Positions 1-10,987 of a DNA stretch of 64,000 bases are shown here, piece by piece. The translations under genes and the position numbers were made by a program. The notes under the pieces are model-generated. The model ran no database searches. It was not told the DNA's origin and worked only from the letters and a program-made list of their open reading frames with translations. The stretch is from Selaginella moellendorffii. Lineage: Eukaryota > Streptophyta > Lycopodiopsida > Selaginellales > Selaginellaceae. The DNA lies in contig NW_003314290.1 in assembly GCF_000143415.4 (NCBI RefSeq), positions 1,602,454 through 1,666,453 of the forward strand. The letters are read 5' to 3'. Every line of letters starts with the position of its first letter. Within the stretch, counting starts at the first letter, position 1.

Positions 1-179
1 TCGCTCCTGCCCTAAAACCCTACCCGTTGGAAGGGGGGAATATCCTCGCAAGGATTTTTAAAAATTTCCACCGGACACGTGGCAGCTTGAGATGAAAGCT
101 CTTGGGATCTCGAATGCTTCAAGCTTCTTCCAATTCGCGCGGAAGAGAGAAGAGAAGGAATCAAAGGATGGCTCTGTAG

Positions 180-1334
180 GTGAAAATGCGGTGGATCAAG
201 CTCATGGCGCTGGATTCCCGATTCCTTCCAGCTCCAGCAGCGATCGCGTTCGCAATCGGCAGCGCCAGATCGAGAGGTCAATCGTCATTTCTCTGTTCTA
301 GCCCTAGAAACAGGGGCCCTGCGCGATCGTCTTCCCTCCCAGTTACCAGGAGCTTCAAATCTATCGAATTCCACCGCAAACATCCAATTCAGCATGATCG
401 GATCCCCAGTGCCATCCGGAGAAATCACGAGATTAAGATTGAGCCGGTTTCTATCCCAATTGGGCTTGGATTTCCACTCGAGAGCAGCAGCAGCAAGGAC
501 CCAAATCCATCGATCAAAACGAGATTGCTCCACCGCACGCTCGAATCACAGCAAGAGGACACCATCGCCAAGATCCAGGAGATGGAGGACAAGATCCAGC
601 GACTGGCCACGAAGCTGGAAGCAATCTCTCATGTCACAGAGGTCCAGATGAAGATCAATCGCGTCAATCTCTCCTATGGATCGGGCNNNNNNNNNNNNNN
701 NNNNNNNNNNNNNNNNNNNNNNNNNNNNNNNNNNNNNNNNNNNNNNNNNNNNNNNNNNNNNNNNNNNNNNNNNNNNNNNNNNNNNNNNNNNNNNNNNNNN
801 NNNNNNNNNNNNNNNNNNNNNNNNNNNNNNNNNGCCGCCCATCTCTTCAAGCACGAGTAGGCGCGCGTTGCCCAGGCAGTGATGGGATTGGAGGACATCG
901 ACGATCCAGCCAATGGCCTGATGCTGTTCTCGCCGATCGAGTACTGCTTCGATCGCCTCCAGCTGTGTTTCCTGGTTGATCCGGAGAGCAGCGATGGCGG
1001 CCGCGATCAAATCGTGTGCCGCGTGCTGGATCCATCGATCCGGGACAGGCTGCTCGTCTCGGTGGCGGAGTCGAGAGGGAATTGGAGCGGCAGCGACGAT
1101 CCAGAGCTCGCCGCGCTCACTTTCGCGGCAATCGATGGGGCGAGGCTCAAATTCATCACGAATCACCGGCCACTGCGCGAGGCGCTCAATTTTCACGCGC
1201 GCCAGGCGAGGCTGCACGCAATCTCCAGGGGATGGATCGATGAGTCGTGGGATTTCCGGGACTTCTACACCGATCGCGAGAGGTGGGAGAAGATGAGAAT
1301 CTGGATTGACCAGAAATTGACCGACGTTGACTAG
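180..1334 (+). CDS. HNH_2-type nuclease domain protein, interrupted by assembly gap and in-frame TAG
   Basis: One reading frame runs from an ATG at 180 through the N gap and on to a stop at 1332-1334, broken only by a TAG at 858-860. The N-terminal part (to about residue 75) is Ser/Arg-rich like an organelle transit peptide, then a short coiled coil follows (around EDTIAKIQEMEDKIQRLATK). Right after the gap the frame reads AAHLFKHE, stop, then continues with DDPANGLMLFSPIEYCFDRL. This matches the HNH_2 nuclease pattern of a metal-site His followed by an N-G-L-L...FDRL helix, known from fungal and some plant proteins. The part before the His, where paired Cys or the first His would lie, is hidden in the gap. 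The TAG may be a base-call error or may mark a pseudogene. The N-terminal start is uncertain. Confidence 0.5.
687..833. other. Assembly gap (147 N)
   Basis: A run of undetermined bases inside the HNH-like gene. The frame before and after the gap is the same if the stated gap length is right, but gap lengths in draft assemblies are often estimates. Confidence 1.
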
Positions 1335-1363
1335 AGCTGACCACATTCCAAGTTCCGCGGGGG

Positions 1364-1372
1364 TTTAGGGTT
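1364..1372. promoter_or_regulatory. Telo-box-like motif upstream of small basic protein gene
   Basis: TTTAGGGTT (reverse AACCCTAAA) lies 15 bp before the ATG at 1388. Telo-boxes are known in promoters of plant ribosomal and other translation-related genes, which would suit the proposed mitoribosomal role of the next gene. Confidence 0.45.
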
Positions 1373-1387
1373 CTAGCGAGGAAGACA

Positions 1388-1684
1388 ATGGTCCAGTTCA
1401 CGAATGTGCTGCAGATCGTCAAGAAGATCACTGGCGGGCTGGTGTGGAAGAAATGGAAGATGAATGATACGAGGAAAGCCAACAGGAGGAGGCGATTAAT
1501 CCGCATTCACCAGGTATCGCGAGACAGAAATCTTCGTCTCTTCTTCACTAGATGAAATTGGGGCTTTCTTCTCTCCTAGGTCGAAGCGATTATCAAGGCT
1601 TGCAAAGGCCCTCCTCCTCCAAAATACCTGGGAATTCCAGCGCCATCGCCAGCATCCTCGCAAGCAGCAGCGCCACCATCGTGA
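1388..1684 (+). CDS. Small basic protein, possible mitochondrial ribosomal protein L31/mL60-like
   Basis: Two exons, 1388-1513 and 1580-1684, join across a 66-bp GT-AG intron in phase 0 to give 76 residues. The protein begins MVQFTNVLQ, then has GGLVWKKWKMNDTRKANRRR and an Arg-rich helix, followed by VEAIIKACKG and an Ala/Pro-rich tail. The GGL-W plus (K/R)-rich pattern resembles the start of the small mitochondrial large-subunit protein MRPL31/mL60 (GGLLWK..RMS..RK..RKRLR). That match is from memory and only covers the first half; the usual C-terminal part is missing, so the family call is tentative. The intron and open frame make the gene itself credible. Confidence 0.5.
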
Positions 1685-1730
1685 TCAAAATGTAAGAACA
1701 TTCCTGCGTAGCAAAGAGCCTCTCCGGAAT

Positions 1731-1739
1731 TTAGGGTTT
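1731..1739. promoter_or_regulatory. Telo-box upstream of SDHAF4 gene
   Basis: TTAGGGTTT, an exact reverse telo-box AAACCCTAA, sits 10 bp before the SDHAF4 start codon. Confidence 0.5.
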
Positions 1740-1749
1740 GTGATCTTCC

Positions 1750-2037
1750 ATGGCCATGGCGTTGCGTCGTCGTTGGGCCGGCCTGGCGATCAGTCAATCG
1801 AGGCTCTGGTCGTCTGGCGCAGCGCGGATCGAGCAGCCGGCGCCCAAGAACCAAGAGAATGCGCGCGATTCCAAGGAAGATCCAAAGGAAGAACTGAGTA
1901 GCACTAGGGCTGAGAGTAATAAGAACGAGAATGAGAATGGCAAAGGAGTAGAGCATGAGGAGGTGGGAGGACCCCAAGGCCTCGAGCCAACGCGCTATGG
2001 CGACTGGGAGAAAGCTGGAAGATGCTATGATTTCTAG
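1750..2037 (+). CDS. SDHAF4: Succinate dehydrogenase assembly factor 4 (DUF1674), mitochondrial
   Basis: A single-exon ORF of 95 residues. The C-terminus GGPQGLEPTRYGDWEKAGRC followed by YDF is the hallmark of the DUF1674/SDHAF4 family (usually GGP.GPEPTRYGDWE.KGR..DF). The N-terminus, MAMALRRRWAGLAISQSRLW, is basic and lacks acidic residues, as in mitochondrial targeting peptides. SDHAF4 is known to bind the flavinylated SDHA subunit and promote its assembly into complex II in the matrix. The middle is a Glu/Asn-rich disordered linker. The size is normal for plant members. Confidence 0.92.
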   Translation: MAMALRRRWAGLAISQSRLWSSGAARIEQPAPKNQENARDSKEDPKEELSSTRAESNKNENENGKGVEHEEVGGPQGLEPTRYGDWEKAGRCYDF

Positions 2038-2098
2038 CTAGCAACCATCTCTCAAAACCTTTACATCTCTCTAGATCATATCAAACTATACAATACGA

Positions 2099-5000
2099 CT
2101 ATACCATATCAAAATAGATAGCGTAGTGCTCGTCCCTGTAAGCCAGCTGCGGGAAGAGCAAGAAATTCCTCAAGCCTTGGCTCGTCGCGACGAAGCTCAA
2201 CGGATGATAGCTCCTCAATCCCTGGCTCACCTTGAAGCTCGCCTTGGCATCAAATCCATCGTTCTCTTTGCTTCTACACTTGAGCTGCGCCGGAACTCTC
2301 CAATCGTCGACGTAGATGTAGCAGCCTGGGAGATCTTGCGACTCAAACGACACCAATCTATCGCTCGCCAGCCCTGGAACCACCTTGAATCCCAAGTTCG
2401 CCTGAGACAAGTAGTTCGTGCTGTCCGCGAACTGGGAAGTGTCCACCACCACCAAGTTCTTGTTGATCCCGGAGTGGGCGATGATCCTTCCTGGCTGATC
2501 CATGAGTTCCAGAGAGACCACTCTTCCCACCAGTCCGGAATGCTTGCTAGCAGCGAGCGATGGAGACGAAGAAGATATCACCTTGAAAGTGGCCTGGAAG
2601 TCCCAGTCTGTGCCGTTGGTGCTGGCCGAGTCGATCGTCACGGTGCGGTGCTTGTGTCCCAGCTGGTAGTCTCCCATCCGGAAAGTGTACAAGAGATCGT
2701 TGTCGCTGGGATTCACCGGAGTGATCCAGTCGCTTGGAGACGAGGTGTCGACGGGGCCCAAGTCGAATTCACCGTGGCTTAAACCGGCCAGCACGAATGG
2801 TCCAAACATGATCCCGTTCAAGCTCTGGTGTTCCTCCCGATCATCTGGAAGAAAAGAAAAGCACACCACCACCACCACGAAAGTTAGAAGATTTGCAGAT
2901 TTGCAAAGAGAGTATTTTTCATACCTTGGATGTGTTCTAGTCTCACTTCTGCTGGGAACTTGAATGTCAGTCTGTCGCCGGCCTTCCACTCTCTCTGGAT
3001 CGCCAAGAACGATCCCGGCGTGATATCTTGTGGCTCGTCGTTGAAATACGCTTCGTAGCCGCTTGCCACCCACGACGGAATTCTAACGTACAAGGTGTTG
3101 ATCAGCTTGTGGTACGGGCTTGTTTCTTCAATAGTTGCTTTTGGATTCTGACCAAAGTTGTGTATGAGTTAGTAACTTCGAAAGTAGAGGAAGTAAATAA
3201 ACGAGAAAGAATTACCTCGTGCAGATGAATGGTGACCTCCATGACCGGATCAAACGAGGTCAGTGGTTTTACGGTCTGCTTAAGTATGAGACCGGCCGAG
3301 TCCCATTCCAGTGTGCTTGGAACGAATTGCGCGACGTAAAGTGCTGGGATTGGCCGCTGTGCTCCTGGATTCTCGTCCCTCACACCATAGTCCTCAAAGT
3401 AAATCGAGTCTCCAAACTTTGAGAACGACTCAATGCCTGAAATGAAAGAAAATTTTCTCCAAGTTAGTGAACGAAAAGCTTGCAAGAAAATACGCACCAG
3501 TTCCATAGCAGCACCAGAACGAATCAAACGGATCTCCCCATCCCATAGTGCTGGAAGTTTTAGCCATTCCAGGGCCCATAGGAAGCATGTAAATCATCAC
3601 TCCGGGTTCTCCTCTCTGGATGGTGAGAACACCGTTGAGTATAAGCCGCTCATAGTAATCCATGTAGCTAGCCTCCTTCGTCCACCTGAACAAGTTTCTG
3701 GCGATCTTGAGCATGTTGTAGCTCGAGCACGACTCCTCCACATCTTTCCCAAGCGAGGAAGCCATCCTGTTGGGATCCTTCCAAAACTCATTATCGCTGG
3801 TTCCTCCGGTGACGAAGCGGTGCGACGAGTTGACAGCATCCATGAAAAATGTGACCAGCTCCTACACGACAGTGTGAGCTTGAAAGTCAATTAATTCTGG
3901 TAGTTACCTTGGAAACTTGGTCTCCGGTTAGCTCGTATCGCTTTTGTGCACCTATCAGTATTGGGATATGAGTGTTGGCATGGAAACCCGACAGTGTGTC
4001 TTGCTGCAGAGCCAATGGACCAAGGAAGCATGGCTTGTCAAAGAGATGAGCAAGCTTCAAGTGTTGTGGATCACCCTGCGAGGCAAGACGAAGCATTGTA
4101 AGAAATCTGGTAACGACCATGCCAACTTAAAACAAGGTACCGTGATCTTATAGAGGTCATAGAGAACATCATTCATGCCACCAGTTTCTTCATTTAGCGC
4201 TTGGAAGTGAGCTTGAATGCTGTACTTCTCGATGTAGTTTTCCACACGTTTTGAGAAATACTGTGCCATCCAAATGACCATTCGGAGAGCCTTCATATTG
4301 CCTGCCTCGGTGTACTGATCCAAAAGTCCAGCCATTATCTAAAAAGGAAAGGTTTAATCAGTAAACACACGGCTTTCATGACACACTCACTCACCTTGTG
4401 GATGGTGTAATACGGAGCCCATACTGGACGATACGTCTCGAAACGAGTGAACAAGTTGAGAGGAAACGCTGACAAGTAACCAGTCCCAATCTTTTGCTGG
4501 CACTCATCTAGTATATCCACGAGATGATCCATCCTCCGTTTCAGCTCCTCATTGTGTGTACTTGCCCACATCTTTGCAGTGGCACTCAAGTAGTGCCCTG
4601 GATCACAAAAACAATACTGTAACTAAGCACGTAGAAAACTCCAATGTAGTTTAGCTTACCAACGAAGTGTCCTCTGAGCTCTTGGTCTGGAGCCTCCCAT
4701 CCTCCGTAAGGAACACCCTTTGTCGGCAATCCCGAATTGTTGCGGAAGCTATAGGCCAGACTATCCACGTCCAGCATGAGAAGGTACTCGAGATTCGTCT
4801 GCTGGCCCTTGCCTTGTAGCGAGTCGGCGTCGATCCGGACTTTGTGGAGCGAAGATCCTTCCAGCAGGTGAATCTTGCTAGCCGCTGCAGCAAAGCTGGC
4901 TGGAACAATAGCTGGAGGAGGATCCGACATCGGCGCTGTGTAGTCCTCCGTGTAGTTGTAAGTGTCGAGCCGAGGATCGATGCTGTGCGTGTAGCGGAGA

Positions 5001-5116
5001 TAGTTCGAGATGTTCACCGTCACGTCGTTGATACATATCTGAACCGGCGGATCCCCACTGATCGCGGAGCATGCAACGAACAGAGTGGAGACGAGGAGCA
5101 AACTCGCAAGCCTCAT
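2099..5116 (-). CDS. Secreted GH127 beta-L-arabinofuranosidase (DUF1680) with C-terminal AbfB-like domain
   Basis: Eight exons (5116-4660, 4597-4395, 4338-4141, 4075-3908, 3861-3498, 3436-3216, 3147-2925, 2844-2099) join in frame to 859 residues. The ATG at 5116 is chosen because it starts a clear signal peptide (MRLASLLLVSTLFVACSA); an in-frame codon at 5158 would bury it. The family signature GGWEAPDQELRGHFVG then HYLSATAKMWAST is split by intron 1. Later come GGTSDNEFWKD, EESCSSYNMLKI and DSFWCCYGTGIESFSKFGDS, the last two carrying the conserved Glu and Cys pair. GH127 enzymes remove beta-L-arabinofuranose from wall glycoproteins and polysaccharides. The last 150 residues (LELMDQPGRIIAHSG...DLPGCYIYVDDW) resemble an arabinose-binding AbfB fold, giving an enzyme plus carbohydrate-binding layout. 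Confidence 0.9.
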
Positions 5117-5286
5117 CCTTTCTCCTTCCTTGAGATTTTCTCGAGAGCTTGGGGTCATTTTATAACAGCTGGGACTCCAAAAATAACTTCAGATGATCTT
5201 CGTTTTTTGGAAAAGGGAATTAAAGGTGATCAAACTGCGAGAAAAGAATAAGTCAGAGGTAAGATCACAAAGTTCCTTTTTCTTCT

Positions 5287-7377
5287 CTACTCTATCCCTT
5301 GCAAAATAAACGTACCTTTTAGAAACTTGCGTTGGACGATCTCCGCTTTCTCGGTCCACATATTTCTGCTCGCATAAATGTTTCCCATCAACATATACGC
5401 TGCCGTGTCCGCTTCATTCATAGCTAGCAGTGATTCAAACGCGAGCCGTCCGACTACCACATCCTTCCACTTGCGACAAGCCCCGAGAACAATCGTCCAT
5501 GTCACAGCAGTCGGTCTGAATGGCATGCTTCTCACGGTCTCCAAAGCATCACCCAGCCGATTGGCACGACCAAAGATATCCACCATGCAGTGGTAGTGCT
5601 CTATCTCGGCCTGAATCCTAAAGTTTGAAACCATTGCCTTGAAGAACCTCTTGCCTCTCTCGACCAGGCCGCAGTGACCACACGCGCTGAGAACGGCCAT
5701 AAAAGTGATGGAGTCCGGTTCCAAGCCTTCACCCCGCATTCTCTCGAACAGTTCCAAGACCCTTTCATGGTCTCCATGACGACTGTATCCCGTTAGCAGC
5801 GCGTTCCAGGCTATCAAGTCCTCCGAGACCAGAGCATCAACTACGTGCTGAGCAGCGACCATTCTTCCGCATCGGCAGCAAGCGTCCACCAAACAAGTGA
5901 CCAGAACTCCGTCCTTCTCAAGGCCCCGTCGAAGAATATCAGCGTGGATCACCGCAGAGATCTCCATAGAGACAACACTGCCACACGCCTTGAGCGCCGC
6001 TGCGAACGTTCGAGCGTCCGGAGCACACCTCTCAGGGTCGTCGGCTCGCAAGCGAAGGAAAATCTCGAGAGCCAGCTCTGGTTCGCCGCTGTCCACATAA
6101 CTCAGTATCAGCGTGTTCCACAGCACTCGATGCCGACGAGAACTCCTGTGAAACACCCTCATCGCATCTGTGAAACTTCCACACTTGAAATACAAGTCGG
6201 CCAACGTACCTAACACATTGGTCTCGGAGTCGTAGCCCAACTTTGCAGCTCGAGTATGGATAGCCATGCCTCGTTCGAGAGAAACCCGGCCAGCGTCTCC
6301 ATCAGTAGTAGCCAGGAGAATGCATGCTTTCAGAGCAGCAACAAAACTGAGAGCATCCGGACTTTGCATAGAAGAGAACAGCTCCAACGCCACCTCCGCT
6401 TCCCTGTTCTCAACGCAGCCTAGCAGCAATGCATTCCACGCTACCACGCTTCTGTGCGGCATGCTTTCGAAAACTTTCCTCGCGTCACCCAAGCTCCCAC
6501 ACTTGGCATACATATCCACCAAGCTGCTCGTCACATATCCGTCTAAGTCATGCTTCCTTCTCGCCGCTTCGGCGTGAATAGCCATCCCTCGTTTCAAGCT
6601 CTCCAGCTTCAGCAACATCCCGTCAACCAGCCGGGCTTCTTCCTTCACCGCCTGGATCGAGCAGTTCTTCAGCGCGGCCACAAAAGTTCTCGCATCCGGT
6701 TCGCAGCTTCCATCACTTTGCATGCTTTCGAACAGCCCCATCCCCTCCTCGGCCTCGCCATTGTCCGCACAGCCCAGCAGCATCGCGTTCCAAGAGACAA
6801 CGCTCCGGCGAGGCATGCTAGCAAAAGCTCGCCGGGCATCCACCAGGCTTCCACACTTCGCGTACATATCCACCAGAGTGTTGGCAAGGAAAACGTTGGA
6901 TTCGTAGCCACTTATTCGAGCTTGCGAGTGAAGAATTCTCCCTTGCTTGAGACACTCCTCTTTGACGAGCTTGCCTTCTATCTCTCGCCCTTCTTCCGCG
7001 GCTGCCAAGCTCGCCAAGGCTTTGAGCGCAGCAACAAAGCTTCGAGCATCTGGCTTGTATCCCTCTCGTTGCATGGAGGAAAAAACTTCCAGTCCCAGCC
7101 TTTCATCCCCATTCTCGGCATAGCCTGCGATCAAAGCGTTCCATGAGACCACATCTCGAGAAGGCATTGCATCAAAAACCTGTTGGGCGTCCACCATGGA
7201 ACCGCATTTTCCATACATGCTGAGAAGACCGTTGCCAAAATACTGGTTCGATTCATCCCCGTCTTGGATCGCATCACTGTGAAGCCTCTGGCCTTTCTCG
7301 AGATTGCGCGACTTGTGGCATGATTTCAACGCGGATAGCAGGGCGTGGATCTGCTCGCATCGATCCGCAAGGGCCAT
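5287..7377 (-). CDS. PLS-class pentatricopeptide repeat protein, E-type
   Basis: An intronless ORF of 696 residues, typical for plant PPR genes. Repeats run almost end to end: GLLSMYGKCGSMVDAQQVFD, MPSRDVVSWNALIAGYAENG, LVDMYAKCGSLVDARRAFAS and similar units, in P-L-S order. The C-terminus holds an E-like motif (MPFRPTAVTWTIVLGACRKW ... ADTAAYMLMGNIYASRNMW) but no E+ or DYW domain; it ends in a short tail. A GT donor (AAAAGGTACGT) near the end leaves open that the true tail is spliced. PLS proteins usually bind organelle RNA and guide C-to-U editing or processing. No strong transit peptide is visible in MALADRCEQIHALLSALKSC, so the target organelle is unclear. Confidence 0.9.
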   Translation of the reverse strand: MALADRCEQIHALLSALKSCHKSRNLEKGQRLHSDAIQDGDESNQYFGNGLLSMYGKCGSMVDAQQVFDAMPSRDVVSWNALIAGYAENGDERLGLEVFSSMQREGYKPDARSFVAALKALASLAAAEEGREIEGKLVKEECLKQGRILHSQARISGYESNVFLANTLVDMYAKCGSLVDARRAFASMPRRSVVSWNAMLLGCADNGEAEEGMGLFESMQSDGSCEPDARTFVAALKNCSIQAVKEEARLVDGMLLKLESLKRGMAIHAEAARRKHDLDGYVTSSLVDMYAKCGSLGDARKVFESMPHRSVVAWNALLLGCVENREAEVALELFSSMQSPDALSFVAALKACILLATTDGDAGRVSLERGMAIHTRAAKLGYDSETNVLGTLADLYFKCGSFTDAMRVFHRSSRRHRVLWNTLILSYVDSGEPELALEIFLRLRADDPERCAPDARTFAAALKACGSVVSMEISAVIHADILRRGLEKDGVLVTCLVDACCRCGRMVAAQHVVDALVSEDLIAWNALLTGYSRHGDHERVLELFERMRGEGLEPDSITFMAVLSACGHCGLVERGKRFFKAMVSNFRIQAEIEHYHCMVDIFGRANRLGDALETVRSMPFRPTAVTWTIVLGACRKWKDVVVGRLAFESLLAMNEADTAAYMLMGNIYASRNMWTEKAEIVQRKFLKGTFILQGIE

Positions 7378-7546
7378 TCATGCCCGAGATTTCGCTGGAA
7401 AACAAGGAAATTTCAACACGCATTCTATCAGATTGCCAGAGAAGCAGCAATGGCCAGTGAAGCATCACATTTTCTCACTGCATCCATTCGCAATCCATGG
7501 AGAACACGCTCCTAGCGTGAATTTGGAGAGAGGCGAGCAAGATAAT

Positions 7547-7556
7547 AAACCCTAAA
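7547..7556. promoter_or_regulatory. Telo-box upstream of PPR gene
   Basis: AAACCCTAAA lies 170 bp upstream of the PPR start (minus strand) and about 100 bp beyond the stop codon of the homogentisate dioxygenase gene, so it most likely belongs to the PPR promoter. Confidence 0.35.
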
Positions 7557-7655
7557 GTTAAGAGATCCTGGATCAAGCCATGTGATATTGACGGTAGCGA
7601 TTTTCCGAGCCATGTGGCGGGCTGTGATCCGTCCGATCTAACGGTCGCGATTTGG

Positions 7656-9454
7656 CTAGCTTTCAAGCGCAAAATGAGAGTTCAGGCCACTCCAGCACTG
7701 GTGATACTCAGCGTCTCGCTGCTGTGAGTTATACGCCGAGATCGCTACTTGGGGAGTGAGCGACGATTCAAACATGAAAGCTAGAGCGTTGGTCGACACC
7801 TTGACAGGTTCCTGTGATGTTGCGCTGATCGTGCTCTAGAAGAACATGGAAATAGCGTGAGAACTAGACAAAGGATCGAGAATACCTCGTAAGTTGTAGC
7901 ATCCACGCCATGGGGTGTCATGCAGCAATGCAAGCTCGCACCTCCCGGAAGGAATCCGCCCGCCTTGGCCTAAGAACCACAAGGATGAACCATTTTGGAG
8001 AGAAAACAGGAATTGTCTACCTCGTAAGAGCCGGAGATAAGCCCCATGAACTCGCTCATGCAGTTTCTGTGGAAGTATGGCGGTCGGAATGTGTGCTCCG
8101 CCACTGACCATCGAGGTGGAAATACCACAAAGTCGACCACCGCCATGCCGGGCTTCTCCGAAGGGACTGTGAGAACTGCACAGGTTACACGAAACCCGGG
8201 TGAAGCACACACAAAATCTGAAAAGGTCTGCTGGTACCTGTGTTTATAGACGGGTCCGCGTGATCAAACAACACCGTGTTAACTGGACAAAATTTCCTGA
8301 GGTCATACTGTATGAAATAGAGAAGACAGAAGAAAGAACTTTAGAGACCTCCTGCTAAGTTTCAAATGTTTACCTTGTATGGTGCATAGTTGCCGTGCCA
8401 AGCTACGACATTAAACGGGGAATGTTCTTGTTTTGCTGAAAACATCTGGCCTCCAAATTTGTGGAAAATGGTGAAACCAGCCTCGCAGTGCTTATTCTCA
8501 AACCACGCTACAGGAGTTTCAAACTCTCCGACTTCAGCAAGACCATTAGCACCTGTGGCGAACTAACAATAACGTCAGAACCTCTTTATCTTGAAACTAA
8601 CCAATAAGGCCAAGGTCCGGAAGCTGAAAATGCCCGCTGAAAACCTCTAGAATGTAGCCACGAGAGGTTGCGTCTGGTAGTTCGATAGCAAAACGCATTC
8701 CTAGCTGAAGAACAACGATTTCACCAGGGCAAACTTGCAGTTTCCCGAATTCAGTTTTAATCCAAAGACCTGTTATTGAAAGCAAAATGCAGATAAAAAC
8801 GAGAAGAGTTGAGCAAAATTAGTTCTTACGTCCTTGCTGTGGAACAATCAAAAAGTCCCCGTCAGCGTTAGCCAACGCACAGTCTTCCATGGATTTGTTT
8901 GCCACGTAGCTGCAACACGAGAAATTTCCTTAGAGAGAACAAAAATACAAGATCTGATTGCTTACATATGGATCATGTAACCGTGTCGAAGAAAGGGGCT
9001 TCCGGCTCCACACACTGTAAAGAGGCCATGAACAAAGTCTCTTGGATGTTCTGGACACTCCAGAGGCTTCCACCGCAACTGCGTTGGCGTTGTGAGGAAA
9101 CGATCCTTATCAATAACGCCAGCGAAGTTCAGAGATGGAGAAGAATAAAGCTGGAATGGTTCGTGTCCAACAGATGGCTTGATCCGATACAGCCAGCTGA
9201 ATCAAAATGATTACAGAGTAAATTGGCAAAATCCACTGCTAGAATTGCGAGTACCTTCTGAAATTCTGTTTCCTTGGAGTAGTGAAGGCCGTTCCCGAAA
9301 GTTGTTCGGCATACAAACCATATGGGCAGTGGAGAGGGCTGTTCTGTCCATTTGGTAGAGCACCTTGCAGAGCCTCGCTTCGAAAGTGATTGCCAAATCC
9401 CCTTTGATACTCCAAATTTTCAAACTCACACTCTCTTTTCTCCATTGCAAACAA
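7656..9454 (-). CDS. HGO: Homogentisate 1,2-dioxygenase
   Basis: Nine exons (9454 or 9445-9255, 9196-8966, 8909-8830, 8769-8602, 8552-8374, 8307-8238, 8175-8021, 7969-7886, 7811-7656) close in frame to about 437-440 residues, slightly shorter than the usual 440-460. Conserved blocks are visible in order: [31 protein letters not shown], the LYRIKPS region, [33 protein letters not shown] with [12 protein letters not shown], and [14 protein letters not shown]. The His and Glu of the [10 protein letters not shown] block and the His of MTPHG are known non-haem iron ligands or active-site residues. The enzyme opens the ring of homogentisate in tyrosine breakdown and so competes with tocopherol and plastoquinone synthesis. 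Two nearby ATGs (MFAMEKRE) are possible starts. Confidence 0.95.
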
Positions 9455-9568
9455 AATGTTCTAGGATGAGGGTAGCCATTTTGTGACTTCTCCTATATAC
9501 AAATTGAATACAGTTAGAGACGTACAAAATTAGTACCTATACAGTCTTCGCTCTCTCTCACTCTCTCT

Positions 9569-10987
9569 TTACTCGATGTCCTTTATAGAATCCTGGCAAA
9601 AGAGAAGAAAAATGAGTAAAGTTAGAACCACGATAGCCGAATGATGTGAAAACCTTAACCTTGGCTAGTCTCGTAACATATCCTGCAGCAACTACTGTCG
9701 CCAGCAATCCTAATCCAAGCGTAGCGAGCTGCTGGGGACCTCCCGGCAATTTCGATTCTGATTCTTGCTGTAAAATTATGGAAGGGAAAAAAAACAAGCA
9801 TTTTTAGAGGAAAAACGAAAGCAAACATACGATTAAAGCTCGACCAAATGCTCCTGCGCTCACATAAGCCCAAGTTCCTGGTAGCATGCCAACCCAGCTG
9901 AAAAAACAAGTAAAATTTGCAACGGTTTTGCCAAGGAAAAGAATCAAGTACCTCCCCAATACATAAGGAACAAGCTTTACGGACGTCAAACCGTAAAGAT
10001 AATTCCCCAGGGAGAAGGGAAGAAGGGGACTGAGCCGAAGAAGAGCAACAACTCGAAAACCATTCTCACCGATTGCCTTGTCAATGGCCATATACTTTTT
10101 GTTGCCTTCGGCTAGCTTCAAAATCTTGTCACGAGCAACATATCTAGCGATAAGAAACGAGAGCGTTGCTGCAATCTAGAAAACAATCCGAGAAAAAGCC
10201 AAACAAAAAAAAATCAGTTCGAACGATCGACGAAAAGAAAGAAATTGCTCCATGCATGACCACTTACCGTGCCAGAAACCGATACAATCACTGTTCCTGT
10301 CAGCGTACCAAAAAGCAATCCAGCTGACATTGTGAGTGGAATGGCCGGAATCGCTAGAACCTGAACGATCAAGAGTAGGCTAGTGAGAAGATCTCTAGTT
10401 TTCTTATGAAAAAAGCAAGACATACCTCTAAACCGGCATACACAGCGATGAAGATAGCATAACCAGCAGGTCCATATGCTAAAAAATTCCCAAAAAAAAA
10501 AGTTCTCAGATAAAAGCAAGAGAATCGAATAGAACAGTTCCATACCTTCGATGACATCCGCGAACTGGAGCAAAAATTCGTTTATTTGATCCCGGTAGTA
10601 GTATCCAGCCCCGGCAAATCCTCCCACCGTGCCGATAAGCAGCAATCCCGCAAGAACAGTCCCTTTGACAGCCGCATCGCCAGACACGGCCTCCTCATCC
10701 TCCCTGATTTCCTCGGATCTCACCACATTCTCGCCGCTCGACTGGCTCGCATTGCGATCGTCCGCTGGAGTAGCCGCCGTGGACCTCTCCCCGTCCTTGA
10801 GCGACGATGACGCCTTGACAAGCAGCGCGACTCTGGCCTGGCGATGACGAACCCTATCGTTGATTGGATTGGCGCTCCTCGCGGCCAAGAATCCAGCGCT
10901 GCCTTGGCCGCCGGTAGCCCGCATTTGGATGTCGCATTGCTGTGGCGAGCTGGAGAAGGCATGCTGGACGCACACCGGCGCCGCCAT
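9569..10987 (-). CDS. Plastid-targeted DedA/TVP38/TMEM64-type (VTT domain) membrane protein
   Basis: Seven exons (10987-10546, 10478-10426, 10360-10268, 10175-9952, 9897-9831, 9767-9660, 9592-9569) join to 336 residues. The ATG at 10987 starts a Ser/Ala/Arg-rich leader (MAAPVCVQHAFSSSPQQ) like a chloroplast transit peptide; the frame stays open upstream but has no ATG. After an acidic linker there is a TM segment (TVLAGLLLIGTVGGFAGAGY), then the VTT core: IPLTMSAGLLFGTLTG, GFRVVALLRLSPLLPFSLGN with YLYGLTSV, and SWVGMLPGTWAYVSAGAFG. The F/YRxSPxxPF..N-like loop is the hallmark of DedA/SNARE-associated Golgi proteins, which are lipid scramblases or half-transporters in known cases. The 24-bp last exon encodes DSIKDIE and stop. 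It shares a 178-bp divergent promoter with SF3A3. Confidence 0.9.

Noticed and set aside
546-1346. 266-codon minus-strand ORF over the HNH-like gene
   Set aside because: It is the antisense shadow of the GC-rich plus-strand frame and spans the N gap; it shows no domain.
2126-2782. 218-codon plus-strand ORF
   Set aside because: Antisense of the GH127 gene's last exon, with no recognisable protein pattern.
6550-7146. 198-codon plus-strand ORF
   Set aside because: Antisense shadow of the PPR gene.
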